Shown here: positions 1-22,400 of the stretch, piece after piece
Layout: each line of letters opens with the position of its first letter
How positions within the stretch are numbered: the first letter of the stretch is position 1
Assembly (NCBI GenBank): GCA_009746045.1
Contig: RPFO01000219.1
Span: 658,501-722,500, forward strand
From: Mesostigma viride
Lineage: Eukaryota; Streptophyta; Mesostigmatophyceae; Mesostigmatales; Mesostigmataceae
Length of the DNA: 64,000 nt
Direction of reading: 5' to 3'
Notes under the pieces: model-generated
What the model was told of the DNA's origin: nothing
What the model saw: the letters and a program-made list of their open reading frames with translations, nothing else
The model's database searches: none
Translations under genes and position numbers: made by a program

Positions 1-1
1 G

Positions 2-3000
2 GACGTGACGCGCCGCGATGTGGACGCCTGGTGCTCCGCCGATGACGCGTCGGCGTTCTATGAGCAGGACACGTTCAAGTTTGGCTGCTGGCTGCCCGAG
101 CAAATCGGCCCTCTGTGCGACATGCGAGTGCCAAGCGTATGCATCAACCAGTGCTCAGGGAAGGGGTTTTGCGACCGCGGGTTCTGCGTGTGCGAGCCGG
201 GCCACCACGGGGTGGATTGCTCGATTCCTGTGGGGGAAGATACAACCCTCCTTGTTGCCATGGAGAAGAAGGGCAGCGGTGGTCTTTTCCCTGTGGAGGC
301 GGAGGAGGTGCAGGGGGCGGGGGGCGCGGTTCCTGGCCACAAGGGCAGCGGTATGCTTCCTGTGGAGGCGGAGGAGGTTTCGTCTCGATCGCTATCGTCA
401 TCGTCATCTTTGTCGTCACAGTCATTACCATCAGTATCCTCTTTGGAATCACCACCAGGTCCGCCACCACCGCCATCTATCAGCCCGGCTCTCATGAAGC
501 AAATGGCCCGCAAAGAGCTGCGTCGACAAGCCAAGTTGCGCGAAAGGGCACATGCGCAGCTGGGCAGTGCGGTTTCTCAACCATCCAGCTACAGGATTGT
601 CTCTGTCGACAACAATGGCAATGATATCCCCAGCAAAGGCAGCATCTTGACTGCCGGGACGGCTGTCCCTAACGACGAAACATCTGGAGGGCTCCCTGGC
701 AGTGCAGCTGGTAGTGCCTACAATGGTGCCGATGCCAATAACAGTGCAGACGACAGCAGCGACAGTGGCAGCAACACCATCAGCAACACCCACGACAGCG
801 AAGGTAGAAGAGAAAAGAAACGAGGTGGCAGCGCCAGCATCAGCAAAACCATCAGCGGCGGCACCAGCCGCAATGATGCCTCCAGCCGCACGACTACCCC
901 CTCGGCAAAGCGGCCCTGCATCTACGTCTACGAGCTACCCCCCGTGTTCAACTCCCGCCTGCTTCAATTTCGGCGTCCCGATATATGCACGACCCGGTCC
1001 TTTACGCCATCGCCATCAGGCCCCAAGCTCCAGTTCCAGGAGTGGCTCTACGACTTTGACTTTCTGTTCTTAGAGTGGCTGCTTCAAAGCGACCACCGCA
1101 CGCTCGACCCGGACGAAGCGGACTACTTCTACGTGCCCTTCCTCATGTCCTGCTACATCTTCCTGGCGGATGATTTTCCTCGCCACCGGCTCATGGACGG
1201 AGGGTACAACGTGATCGCCGCCTCGCAGGCCGTCAAGCTGATCCTCCAGCACATTCGTGGTCACTACCCTCATTGGGACCGGCGCAATGGGACCGACCAC
1301 ATCTGGACGTGGACGTGGGATGAGGGCTCGGCGGGCGCGCCTGCCGTCATCCGCAACTCGGTCCTCCTGACCTCGTGGGGGGCGCGCTACGTGGCGCCGC
1401 GAACGGCCTATTTAGGGTCCCTGTACATCCGCGAGCAGAATTATCAGCATGACACGTGGCTGTTTGGGATGGCGTTTCAGGACGTGCCCCTGTCCTTTTT
1501 CGCGCCAGGGACCAAGTTCAACTCGCGGGGTGTGACGTGGGCGGGGGATGTGGAGGAGCGGGGCGACGCCCCTGGGTATGACCCTGAAAAGGACATTGTG
1601 TTCCCGGCCCCCTATTATTCGTGGTTAAATAGCGATCACTCGCTCTACCACCGGTGGCTGCGGGGACCGGAGGCGTATGAGTTGGGCGAGCGGCCCTGCC
1701 CCACGTCCGACTGCCAGAAGTACAATCACGATTTCCTGTTCTATTTCGCGGGCGACCTCGGCGAGCAGGCGCATCAACGGGCGGGCGTTCCTGAAGGGAG
1801 GCCTCAGGAGAATTACAGCTGGGGCCTGCGGCAGACGCTCGCGCGTCATTACTTGGGGGAAGAGGGGCGCGCCCAGGGGATCTACTTGGTCCCTGGGCAC
1901 TCGGAAGTGAGTCAGCACGTGCTGATTGGTTTATTCATGTTGAGATATAGAATGTATTATACCAACAGGTCAGGACGAGCATGCAGTTTTCTTTATCACC
2001 AGCTTTCTTTCTCCTTCGGTCGGTGTTTTACTCACATGGGCATGCGTGTTTATATGGACATGTCTGGGTGGTTGTGCCGTTTTATTAAATTTGCTTCGCA
2101 CACATACGTGTTCCACGCCGTTGGCAGCAAGACCGATGCTGTGATCGCGCCACATGTCGACTGCTTTTCAGTGTCTTTCTTGTGCCCCGTTTTTCTTTCT
2201 ACTTGTAATTGTTTGTGCACTATTCTTTATAGCTCCTCATACTCTCTTTCAGTTGGCTAAAATACTCAAGGTCGGTGAATCACAAATACTGTCATACGGT
2301 CATACGGTCATACGGTCATACGGTCATACGGTCATACTGTCATACTGTCATACGGTCATACGGTCATACTGTCATACTGTCGTGGCATCGCCACTTTCCG
2401 AGCAAAAGTACAGCATGGTGATTGCCAGGGAGAAAAGTGCACTATCAGCACGTTGCGTATGTGCACCCCCCCCCGTGGAATGCAAGAATGAATCACAACA
2501 TCATCAGTGACGTTTGTATCTGTCAGGAATTAACATTTGTTGTCAATTGACTCCCTATTAGAAATATGCAGCTTGCTTGATAAAATCTTCATACTGTTGA
2601 CAGCACTCTTTAAGTGTGTTCCATGCACTCCACAGTCAATAGGTTTGGTACATTCCCCAATTGGTGTAAGTGTTTCTTCCATCCAGCTCCCTCCATCTAT
2701 GCATTACACAGTGCAAGTCTTTCTTCATGCAGACCCCAAGGTTTGGTGCATTCTGGAACACAAGGTTTAGTTAGAACGCAAGGTTTAGAACACGACTTTT
2801 ACTGGAACCGGATTGCGCTAAGTTTCGGGCTTTCAAGGCTTAGATGGTTACATGTGTTCGCGAGCGCAAGCTTTGTTGCATTCCAGAACGCCGGGTTTTG
2901 TGGGGGGACGTGGTGAGCGGTCGCCAGTCACTGGCAGGCACCCAGCTGGCACGGAGATGCTGGTAATTCAAATGTGCCTCTATGTGTCCTGGATGGCTGA

Positions 3001-3653
3001 GTGACTATGTCAAACTCTTAATAACAAACTGGCTTCCCTCTGTGCTCATGCTCTCGCGCTTTCACTTCTTCTCTGAAATGGCACCCATGTGGCCTGCCCC
3101 TCCCCCCCCCCCCCCCCCACTGCTCCCTTCCTTCCTCACTGATCACCTTTTTTATTTCATCATGTGACAGCATTATCTTGAGGATCTTTCACGCTCCACG
3201 TTTTGTGGCGCGCTCCCGGGAGATGGGTGGAGCCACGGGTTTGTGCGTGCGCTGCTCCATGGGTGCATCCCTGTGGTGATCATGGACGACGTGGACCCTT
3301 GGTTCTCCAACGTGATCGATGCAACCCAGATCTCCCTGCGCGTGCGCGAGCGGGACATCCCCCACCTGCACACAATTCTAGCTGAGGTGCCCTATGAGAC
3401 CATCCAACAAATGCAGGCCAACATCCGCCGCGTGTGGCCGCGCTTTGTCTACGCGCGCTACCGGAGAGACATGGTGGACCGACTGGCGGGGCTTGGATAT
3501 GACGTGGAGGTGATGCGGGGACAGCAGGCGGAGTGGAGTTCGGCCGCGATGGGCGGTCAGGAGCTTGGCAGTGACGCCTTGGAAACCATCATGGAGCTGC
3601 TGTATGTGCGGTTGCGGCTCAGGGAGCGCCAGAGCGGGATGCAGCGTCCATGA
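2..3653 (+). CDS. EGF-like plus exostosin (GT47) glycosyltransferase, 5' partial
   Basis: Two exons are visible, 2-1906 and 3171-3653, joined in phase 0 across a GTGAGT donor (1907) and an AG acceptor (3169-3170). The reading frame is open at the window edge, so the start lies upstream; 795 residues are seen. A cysteine-rich EGF-like module (CINQCSGKGFCDRGFCVC, about residues 47-64) is followed by a long Ser/Gly/Asn-rich linker and an exostosin domain from about residue 305 (CIYVYELPP). The second exon carries the conserved GDGWSHGFVRALLHGCIPV block of the nucleotide-sugar binding half. GT47 proteins are Golgi type II enzymes that add sugars to glycoproteins or polysaccharides; EGF-bearing members are common in volvocine algae. 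Substrate is unknown. The linker contains a tandem duplication (PVEAEEV twice, 295-380). An additional intron inside the linker cannot be excluded. Confidence 0.88.
2287..2381 (+). repeat. 8-bp tandem repeat (CATACGGT/CATACTGT) in the exostosin intron
   Basis: About eleven units of catacggt or catactgt lie in the 1264-bp intron 1907-3170. The intron also has a poly-C tract at about 3102-3119. I see no coding content in the rest of the intron. Confidence 0.9.
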
Positions 3654-3856
3654 AATCTTTACTATAGGGCCGGGTAGCGGGGTTGACCCTGGCAGTGGGG
3701 GCACCGGGCGTGTGGCTGAACCCATGCGGCCAACCCATAGGGTACGTGTTTCCTGTGAAATGGGTGTTAGTGTATTTCCATATAACAGTTAAGGTGACCC
3801 AGGTATGCCAAAAATAGCCTGAAATGCCTAGTTGTGCCGAAATTGGGGTGCCCGCA
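3654..3856 (+). other. 3' flank of exostosin gene
   Basis: No ORF of note. A TGTAA motif, the usual green-algal polyadenylation signal, occurs at 3923-3927, 270 bases past the stop but already inside the antisense LINE. Where the transcript ends is not decided by the sequence. Confidence 0.3.
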
Positions 3857-5957
<2,101 letters not shown>

Positions 5958-6590
5958 CTTGCGTGTCATGCGCAAAGGCATGCTTGGCCCCCAGCGCCAG
6001 CTAGCATTATTTCTAGCAGATTGACAATCCTATTTTTAAATAAAGTACTTCCGTACGGTAATTAGAAGTACAGTCATTCCCGCGTTAAGTTACGATTCTT
6101 AAGGCTACGCTCCCGCGCTAAGTAACGACGCAAAGATTTTGGCGGCGTTTACCTCATGCACCACCCACCTTTCCATAAATATCTGGCCAGATTAAAATGG
6201 ACTTCGGGCGACTTTGTTGCTGCAGCTGGACCGGGCTTGACGGGAGCTGTCGATTGCCGTGTAGGAGTCCGTCAGAGGAGGAGGGGGTGGTCTGCTAGCC
6301 GAATGCTACCGTTAAGGTTACCTACCTGCGTTAAACGTGTATGAGCAGAAAATATTTATTCTCCGAAACAAAAATAATATACAGCTAAAACAAATCAAGA
6401 TATATCAGCAATCTAACGATGGCAATATGATTTAGTTGGTGACGCCCATGGATGTTTAATAGAAGGAATGGGGCCTTCAAACAACTCGCCTTCCACTGAC
6501 ATAAGGACAGCTGCTGCCTCAAATTTTGAGGCAGAGAGTAAGACCTGGCACCTGCCAGTCATAGTGAGGATTTCGCAGCAACCCGAAGGT

Positions 6591-15495
<8,905 letters not shown>

Positions 15496-16499
15496 GGTCA
15501 AATTATGACACGAAGCAATTATGTAGAGACGTCGGTAATAAATGGACTTGGAAGCATAGTATCCCTTCCGCCAGACATCAATACCACATTAAACCCATAG
15601 ACTACTCCACCGTGAATTGTTTCGTTGGCGCTTTCATCCTTATAACTGTTTTTTTTTTTTTAAGCAAGACTGAAGAACTGAAGATGACTGCCCTGCGAAG
15701 CTGTTATGATCCCTTAATTATGTTTCGCAGTTTTTGTCCAGGCTATGGCATCGTCGTCGTGCCCTTCGTTTTTGGCTTCCGGCAAACGTCGCGTGGCGAG
15801 CTCTCATGTTCGGGCCAAAGCATGAGCTACCGTCAGTGTCATGCACAGAGGTACGGCCGGCTATGAAGTTCAGTGTACTTGATGTTACAATGTAAATAAA
15901 TGCTCGGTACAAACCAAACAACAACTGGAACAACAACATTTGCCATCAGATTTGAGTAGCTTGTGATCGCAACCCTGTCGCAACTCGCAACTCGCCACTG
16001 ACATCTTTGCAGACGCTAGAAACTTGCCTCGCGATCGGGTAGAGTATGTAGATTGTAGACTCTTCGTTGCAGCAGATGCTCGCGCTAGACCTTATATATG
16101 AAGACAACCTGTCGGTTGCTCGAGGCTACAACGTAATGGGATTGTTTCCAGTCTTTCCAATAGTGGGCGAATTGTTTGCTTATTTGGCGTGCAGTTAGAT
16201 TAGGATTCCAACACCCAATTCGTCATTGCGATTTTAGGATAGGCGGGGGGTTGTCGCATTCCCTCCTCGTTGCTTGCATCGTCGACTATCGTCATTTGTT
16301 TGCGACGGTTTGCGTCAAGCAGATCATCCCTACACGGATATGTTTAGTGCACGTGATGGGGCTTCGGGCCTTGCGTTCCCTGCGTCCCCGTAGAGTCTCA
16401 GGTCGGGCTCTGTAAAAATTTCCTTAGAGCATGTGACCAGTTTGATCGGCTATTCCGACTAACGTAGGCGATTTAACTCGTTACCAACAATCGGGCACC
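15496..16499. promoter_or_regulatory. Shared upstream region of divergent SNU23/ZMAT2 and PEX22
   Basis: About 1 kb separates the two start codons, which point away from each other. No coding exon is seen here. PEX22 starts in a good context (gcaccATGG). No specific promoter element is claimed. Confidence 0.5.
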
Positions 16500-19400
16500 A
16501 TGGACGATTTGATCGAATTTATCCGAGGACTTCTGGGACCTCTCTCAGCGCGGCTTTGGAAGTACATTACGGACTTTGTCCGTTCTGGGGTACGCTCTTT
16601 TCCTCACCTATGACACTCTCTCCTGCCAGAATGCTCCACTTCCCCAACCAAACGTTTCTCGTGTTACCGAGCGGTTACTGTCAGCGAGAGGCCCGGGAAG
16701 AGACGTCATCACACCACTCACGTATAATTTGGGGTCAAATCGTGGCCTATGAACTCTTCTGCCTTTATCTGGGGTGTGCCCTTGACAAATGATAACCTGT
16801 GTCCTGTCAACCTCATTCCCCGCCCTACCCAACAGGCCATCCCTTATGTTATAACTACTGAAGGCGTCTCTGCCACTCATGCTTCTCCCCCGTTCCCCAC
16901 CCACACAACCACCTGCTTTTTCTTATCGTTACTTTTCCTGGTCCTGACAAGGAATCTGTGGGGGCCATGAGCTGGTTCAGTATACGCGCAGTTTGCCACC
17001 TTGCGTGCCTCTTTATATAACCTCTGTGCATGTAAGCAAATTTGGATGCTCCCGCCCATAGCGTGCTTGGCTAGTGTTATCCCCCCCCGTCCCCGTCCCC
17101 GTCCCCGTCCCCGTCCCCGTCCACGTCCACGTCCACGTCCCCGTCCCCTCTTGCACCCCTCTTGCACCCCCTTGCCCCTCCCTTGCCCCCTCTGGTCCTG
17201 CCCCTTCTCCCCACAATCCCCTTTCCCGGCCACTTCCCCTTCCCCTCCTCCAACAAGTATCAAACACTTAAGCGAACAACCTTTTGCTGACAACCGCAGC
17301 TTGCACTCGACATCTTATGCAGGTATCGTGCAACTGGGCAGCCCCCCACTGTTTAGGGTCTAGGGTCTAGGGTCTACGGGGTATTTCGTAACCGTCTTGA
17401 GCAGGTATCGCGCAATAGGCCACTGCTTACTGGCTAACCCTGTGGGACTTGCCTCGGCAAATGCGCTCCCCCCATTCTCCCCATTTCACCCCACTATGAA
17501 TCCCTTGCCCACCCCCTTGCCCCCCCCATTCCCCTTCTTGCCCACCCCTTGCCCACCCCCTTGCCCACCCCCTTCCCCCCCCCCTTGCCCCCCCCATTCC
17601 CCTTCTTGCCCCCCCTTGCCCACCCCTTGCCCACCCCATCCCCCCTTCTTGCCCACCCCTTGCCCACCCCTTGCCCACCCCTTGCCCACCCCCTTGCCCA
17701 CCCCTTGCCCACCCCCTTGCCCACCCCCTTGCCCACCCCCTTGCCCACCCCTTGCCCACCCCTTGCCCACCCCCTTGCCCACCCCCTTGCCCACCCCTTG
17801 CCCACCCCTTGCCCACCCCTTGCCCACCCCCTTGCCCACCCCCTTGCCCACCCCTTGCCCACCCCTTGCCCACCCCCTTGCCCACCCCCTTCCCCCCCCC
17901 TTGCCCCCCATTCCCCTTCTTGCCCCCCTTTGCCCACCCCATTGCCCACCCCCTTGCCCACCCCTTCCCCCCCCTTGCCCCCCATTCCCCCTTCTTGCCC
18001 CCCCTTGCCCACCCCCTTGCCCACCCCATTCCCCTTCTTGCCCCCCCTTGCCCACCCCCTTGCCCACCCCTTGCCCACCCCCTTGCCCACCCCCTTGCCC
18101 ACCCCTTGCCCACCCCCTTGCCCACCCCTTGCCCACCCCCTTGCCCACCCCCTTGCCCACCCCCTTGCCCACCCCTTGCCCACCCCTTGCCCACCCCCTT
18201 GCCCACCCCCTTGCCCACCCCCTTGCCCACCCCTTGCCCACCCCTTCCCCCCCCCTTGCCCCCCCATTCCCCCTTCTTGCCCCCCCCTTGCCCACCCCCT
18301 TGCCCACCCCCTTGCCCACCCCTTGCCCACCCCCTTGCCCACCCCCTTGCACCCTTCTTGCCCCCCCCTTGCCCACCCCTTGCCCAACCCCTTGCCCACC
18401 CCTTGCCCACCCCATTCCCCTTCTTGCCCCCCTTGCCCACCCCCTTGCCCACCCCTTGCCCACCCCTTGCCCACCCCTTGCCCACCCCCTTGCCCACCCC
18501 GTTGCCCACCCCTTGCCCCCCCATTCCCCCTTCTTGCCCACCCCTTGCCCACCCCCTTGCCCACCCCTTGCCCACCCCTTGCCCACCCCTTGCCCACCCT
18601 TGCCCCCCTCTTGCCCCCCCTTGCCCCCCCCTTGCCCCCTCTTGCCCCCCCTTGCCCCCCCTTCCCCCCCTTGCGGCCCCCTTGCCCCCCCCTTGCCCAC
18701 CCTCTTGCACCCTTCTTGCCCACCCCTTGCCCACCCCCTTGCCAAACCCCTTGCCCACCCCTTGCCCACCCATTCCCCTTCTTGCCCCCCCTTGCCCACC
18801 CCCTTGCCCACCCCCTTGCCCACCCCTTGCCCACCCCCTTGCCCACCCTTGCCCACCCCGTTGCCCACCCCCTTGCCCCCCCATTCCCCCTTCTTGCCCC
18901 CCCTTGCCCACCCCCTTGCCCACCCCTTGCCCACCCCCTTGCCCACCCCCTTGCCCACCCCCTTGCCCACCCCCTTGCCCACCCCTTGCCCACCCCTTGC
19001 CCACCCCTTGCCCACCCCTTGCCCACCCCTTGCCCACCCCTTGCCCACCCCTTGCCCACCCCCTTGCCCACCCCATTCCCCCTTCTTGCCCCCCCCTTGC
19101 CCACCCCTTGCCCACCCCCTTGCCCACCCCCTTGCCCACCCCCTTGCCCACCCCCTTGCCCACCCCTTGCCCACCCCTTGCCCACCCCTTGCCCACCCCG
19201 TTGCCCACCCCCTTGCCCCCCCATTCCCCCTTCTTGCCCCCCCTTGCCCACCCCCTTGCCCACCCCCTTGCCCACCCCTTGCCCACCCCCTTGCCCACCC
19301 CCTTGCCCACCCCCTTGCCCACCCCTTGCCCACCCCTTGCCCACCCCCTTGCCCACCCCTTGCCCACCCCTTGCCCACCCCCTTGCCCACCCCTTGCCCC

Positions 19401-22400
19401 CTCTTGCCCCCCTTGCCCCCCCCTTGCCCCCTCCTGCCCCCCCTTGCCCCCCCTTGCCCCCCCCCTTGTTGCCCCCTTGCCCCCCCCCCCCCTTTCCCCC
19501 TCTTGGCCCCCCTTTCCCCCCCCCTTTTCCCCCCGTGTTTTACCCCAAGCAGCAAGCGGGGCCCCTGGGTGCGCTAGCAGGCCTGTTCGTCTTCGTCGTT
19601 GTCTGGCACAGCCTGCGCTCTCAACGGAGCTCCTCCTCGAGTGCCAGCAGCAGTCATGGGGCCGGGGCGGGGGCCAGCAGCAACACGGGTGGCCGCATCG
19701 CGGGCTCAGAGGGGGCCGATGCACCCACCTCCCTGGGAGGAGGGGACGCGGGCGGGTTCTCAGGTGCTCAGGGTGCCAGGGCGAACCTGGGCAAGGGGAT
19801 TGCGGGTCCCTCGGGGGAGGGGCCATCGGGCCCCCGCTCGGGGGGGGATGTCGCGATAGGGGCCTCGACGGCAGCCAGTTTCCGAGTCACGCAGGCGGCG
19901 CCGCGGGGGGCGGGGTCGCAGGGGGGCGCGGTGGGCGGTGGGATGCTCTCGGTGGGTTGGCGCTTGAAATAATCCTCTCTTGATTGGCTGATTGTGTTCT
20001 GTGTGCATGAACTCGGTGGGTTGGGGTCTTCGACCGCAAATAATTCCTTATTTCCTGAGTGGTGTGGGGCTTGGAAAAGGAGTTTCTCATTATTAGTGTG
20101 TTCTGTGTGCATGAACTTGGTGGGTGGGGATGTGGACTAGAAGAGCTTAGTTGTGGACGTGTTGGGTTGCGGCTTGGGCCATCCTTATGGTGTCTGGGAT
20201 GATTTCAGTGTCTTGGGCTGTAATTTATGACTGTCCTTTTTGGTTGGCCGTGGCTTTGCGCTGGTTGCATGATTTGGTGGGTGGCAGTTTCATACAGGTT
20301 TGGAAGCTTTTCTTGCTCATGAGGCCCGTTGGGTGGCGAATGGAAAGGATTACTGCTACTAATGTTATTATTATTTAATACTATTCATTGAAGGGGCTCT
20401 TTTAAGTGTTGTCGGTGGGTTGGGGCTCGGACCAGGTTGGAAAGAGTCAGGTTACATCCTTTACGGTTTGCCTTGTCATTCGCTCCTCTTACGTGCTTTC
20501 TACTCCTTGTGTGGTAAAATGTTTACAAGTTTTGTTGCTGTTGCTGTTGCCATGTCCACATTGTCTGTTGTTTCTTTTCCCACAGACGCTGTGTTTGCGC
20601 TCTTCCCCCCCGCTACTTGTCGAATTTATTTTGTTTTTCGGAGCCCCTTTCAGGCGGATCTCCGCTGCCCTTTTAAACGTGTTTCTGCTCCGCCCGTTTG
20701 CTTGCCACGATGTGACTCGATCCATCTCTCGCTCGTTGTTGCATGTTCTTGGTGCCGCAGGAAAGTATCCCCCAGTCCTCACTTTATGGCTGTCTACCAC
20801 CACATCGCAAGGCAACCCCCCTGGTAGAAGGGGCAACCTTTTAGACACGGCAACCCATTTTTAGAAGGGGGGTGGATTGTGATAATGTTGCCACGTTATG
20901 CGCCTCGTATGGGGTCCGTTAGTTGGTTGCTTTGCTAGTCACCCTGCACCATGGCTTGCAGGCATCCAAAATTTACGCCTTCGCGTTATGGCGGTTGCCA
21001 TCGTCCATTTCGTGTCTCACGTGCGCTGTGTGTGTTTGTGTCTCTCCCCCTTTACCCTCCCCCTTCACTTGCCACGTTTCCGGTGCCACAGGAAAGCGTC
21101 CCCCAGTCGTCGCTCGTGGCGCATCTCCAGAGGACCCTGCCAGGCGTCAAGCGGGTACGTGGGGGCCATGCTTACGACCTACAGCCTCACGTAGCCGCAC
21201 GGTCGGAACTTCTCTGTCAATTTGTCGGACGGGCCAGCAAGGCCACGCAGCAAGGGATCAAAGCCCCCCCCCCCTCTTGTCAAAGCCAAAAGGGTGGATT
21301 ATTTTCTCGCCTCTTTGGGTGGGCCAAATGTGATTCCGCAAGAATCAAGCTGCCCCCAGGCCCCTAGTTCGAGAGCCAAACGACGACAGGGCGCCGCAAA
21401 ACAAAGCAGCTTGCTCTGAGCTGCTCACATAACCCTAGGGAGAAATGGGGAAAGGTTGCTTTGCCCTGCGACTTGGGTACCTACCACAACGAGGACTAAG
21501 AATAAATGATATATAGTGGGTTTTCTCATAAATAACTCTTATAAAGTGTTTCCTCTTCAGTTGGCACGGCTCTACCCTCTCTTTGCTTATCCCCCCCCAC
21601 ACACACACTCACCTTCCCCTGCACCCCCCCGCCCATCCTCCCATACACACACACGCACGCGCGCGCACACTCACACGCACACATTTACCTCCTCCCTGCC
21701 TCGCGCTGACTTCTTCTTTCGCCCTCCTGTGCCCCTCGTCTTCTTCCCCCCCTGTCCTCCTTCCTTACCTGCTTGCGCCCCCCCCCCCCCCCCCCCCGTG
21801 CAGGTCACCTGCATGTGCTCGGGCACGCTGCTGCAGGAGACCATCCCGGAGGAGCTGGAGGTGGGTGGTCCCCTTTCACACTAATCACAGGAAGGTCCTA
21901 CCTGTTATACTTGTAAAGCTAGCCACGCAGGCTGTCACTGCAGGAGACCATCCCAGAGGAGACGGAGGCGGGTGCTTCCTGCGCTCCCTATTTAAACAGC
22001 GTGGCTCTTCCTTGTACGCTCATCGATCATCCAAGTAGGCACTAGCACCGCTTTCCTCTGCGTGCTTCATCATCCTGCTCCTTTGTAATGCTGCTACTTT
22101 GCAGTACTCGCACTGTGTGATGCTGCTAGTTTGCAATGCCGGTACTCGATAGTACTGGAGCTTAACAATACTGCTACTTTACATCACTGCTACCTTATAG
22201 TAGTGCTACTTTGTCGTACTGCGACTATGCACTACTGCGTCGTACTGCGACTTAATAAGAGTAATAAGGCTACTTCATAATACTGCTACTCACTACTTCA
22301 TAATGTTGCAACTTGATAATGCTGCTGTTATATAATAAGGCTACTTCATATTACTGCTACTTCATAATATTGCTACTCACTACTTCATAATGTTGCAACT

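Noticed and set aside
18-1073. Alternative-frame ORFs over the exostosin exon
   Set aside because: Low-complexity shadows; the EGF and GT47 motifs are in the frame beginning at position 2.
2154-2770. ORFs inside the exostosin intron
   Set aside because: No domain; interrupted by the 8-bp repeat and removed by the phase-consistent splice 1906/3171.
17345-17375. Telomere-like gggtctagggtctagggtcta
   Set aside because: Only three units of a different word (GGGTCTA); not a known telomere repeat.
17397-19972. Six very long ORFs (up to about 800 codons) of Pro/Leu/His or Gly/Lys/Ala composition
   Set aside because: They are frames through the C-rich minisatellite of PEX22 intron 1; only their last part (from 19553) is a real exon.
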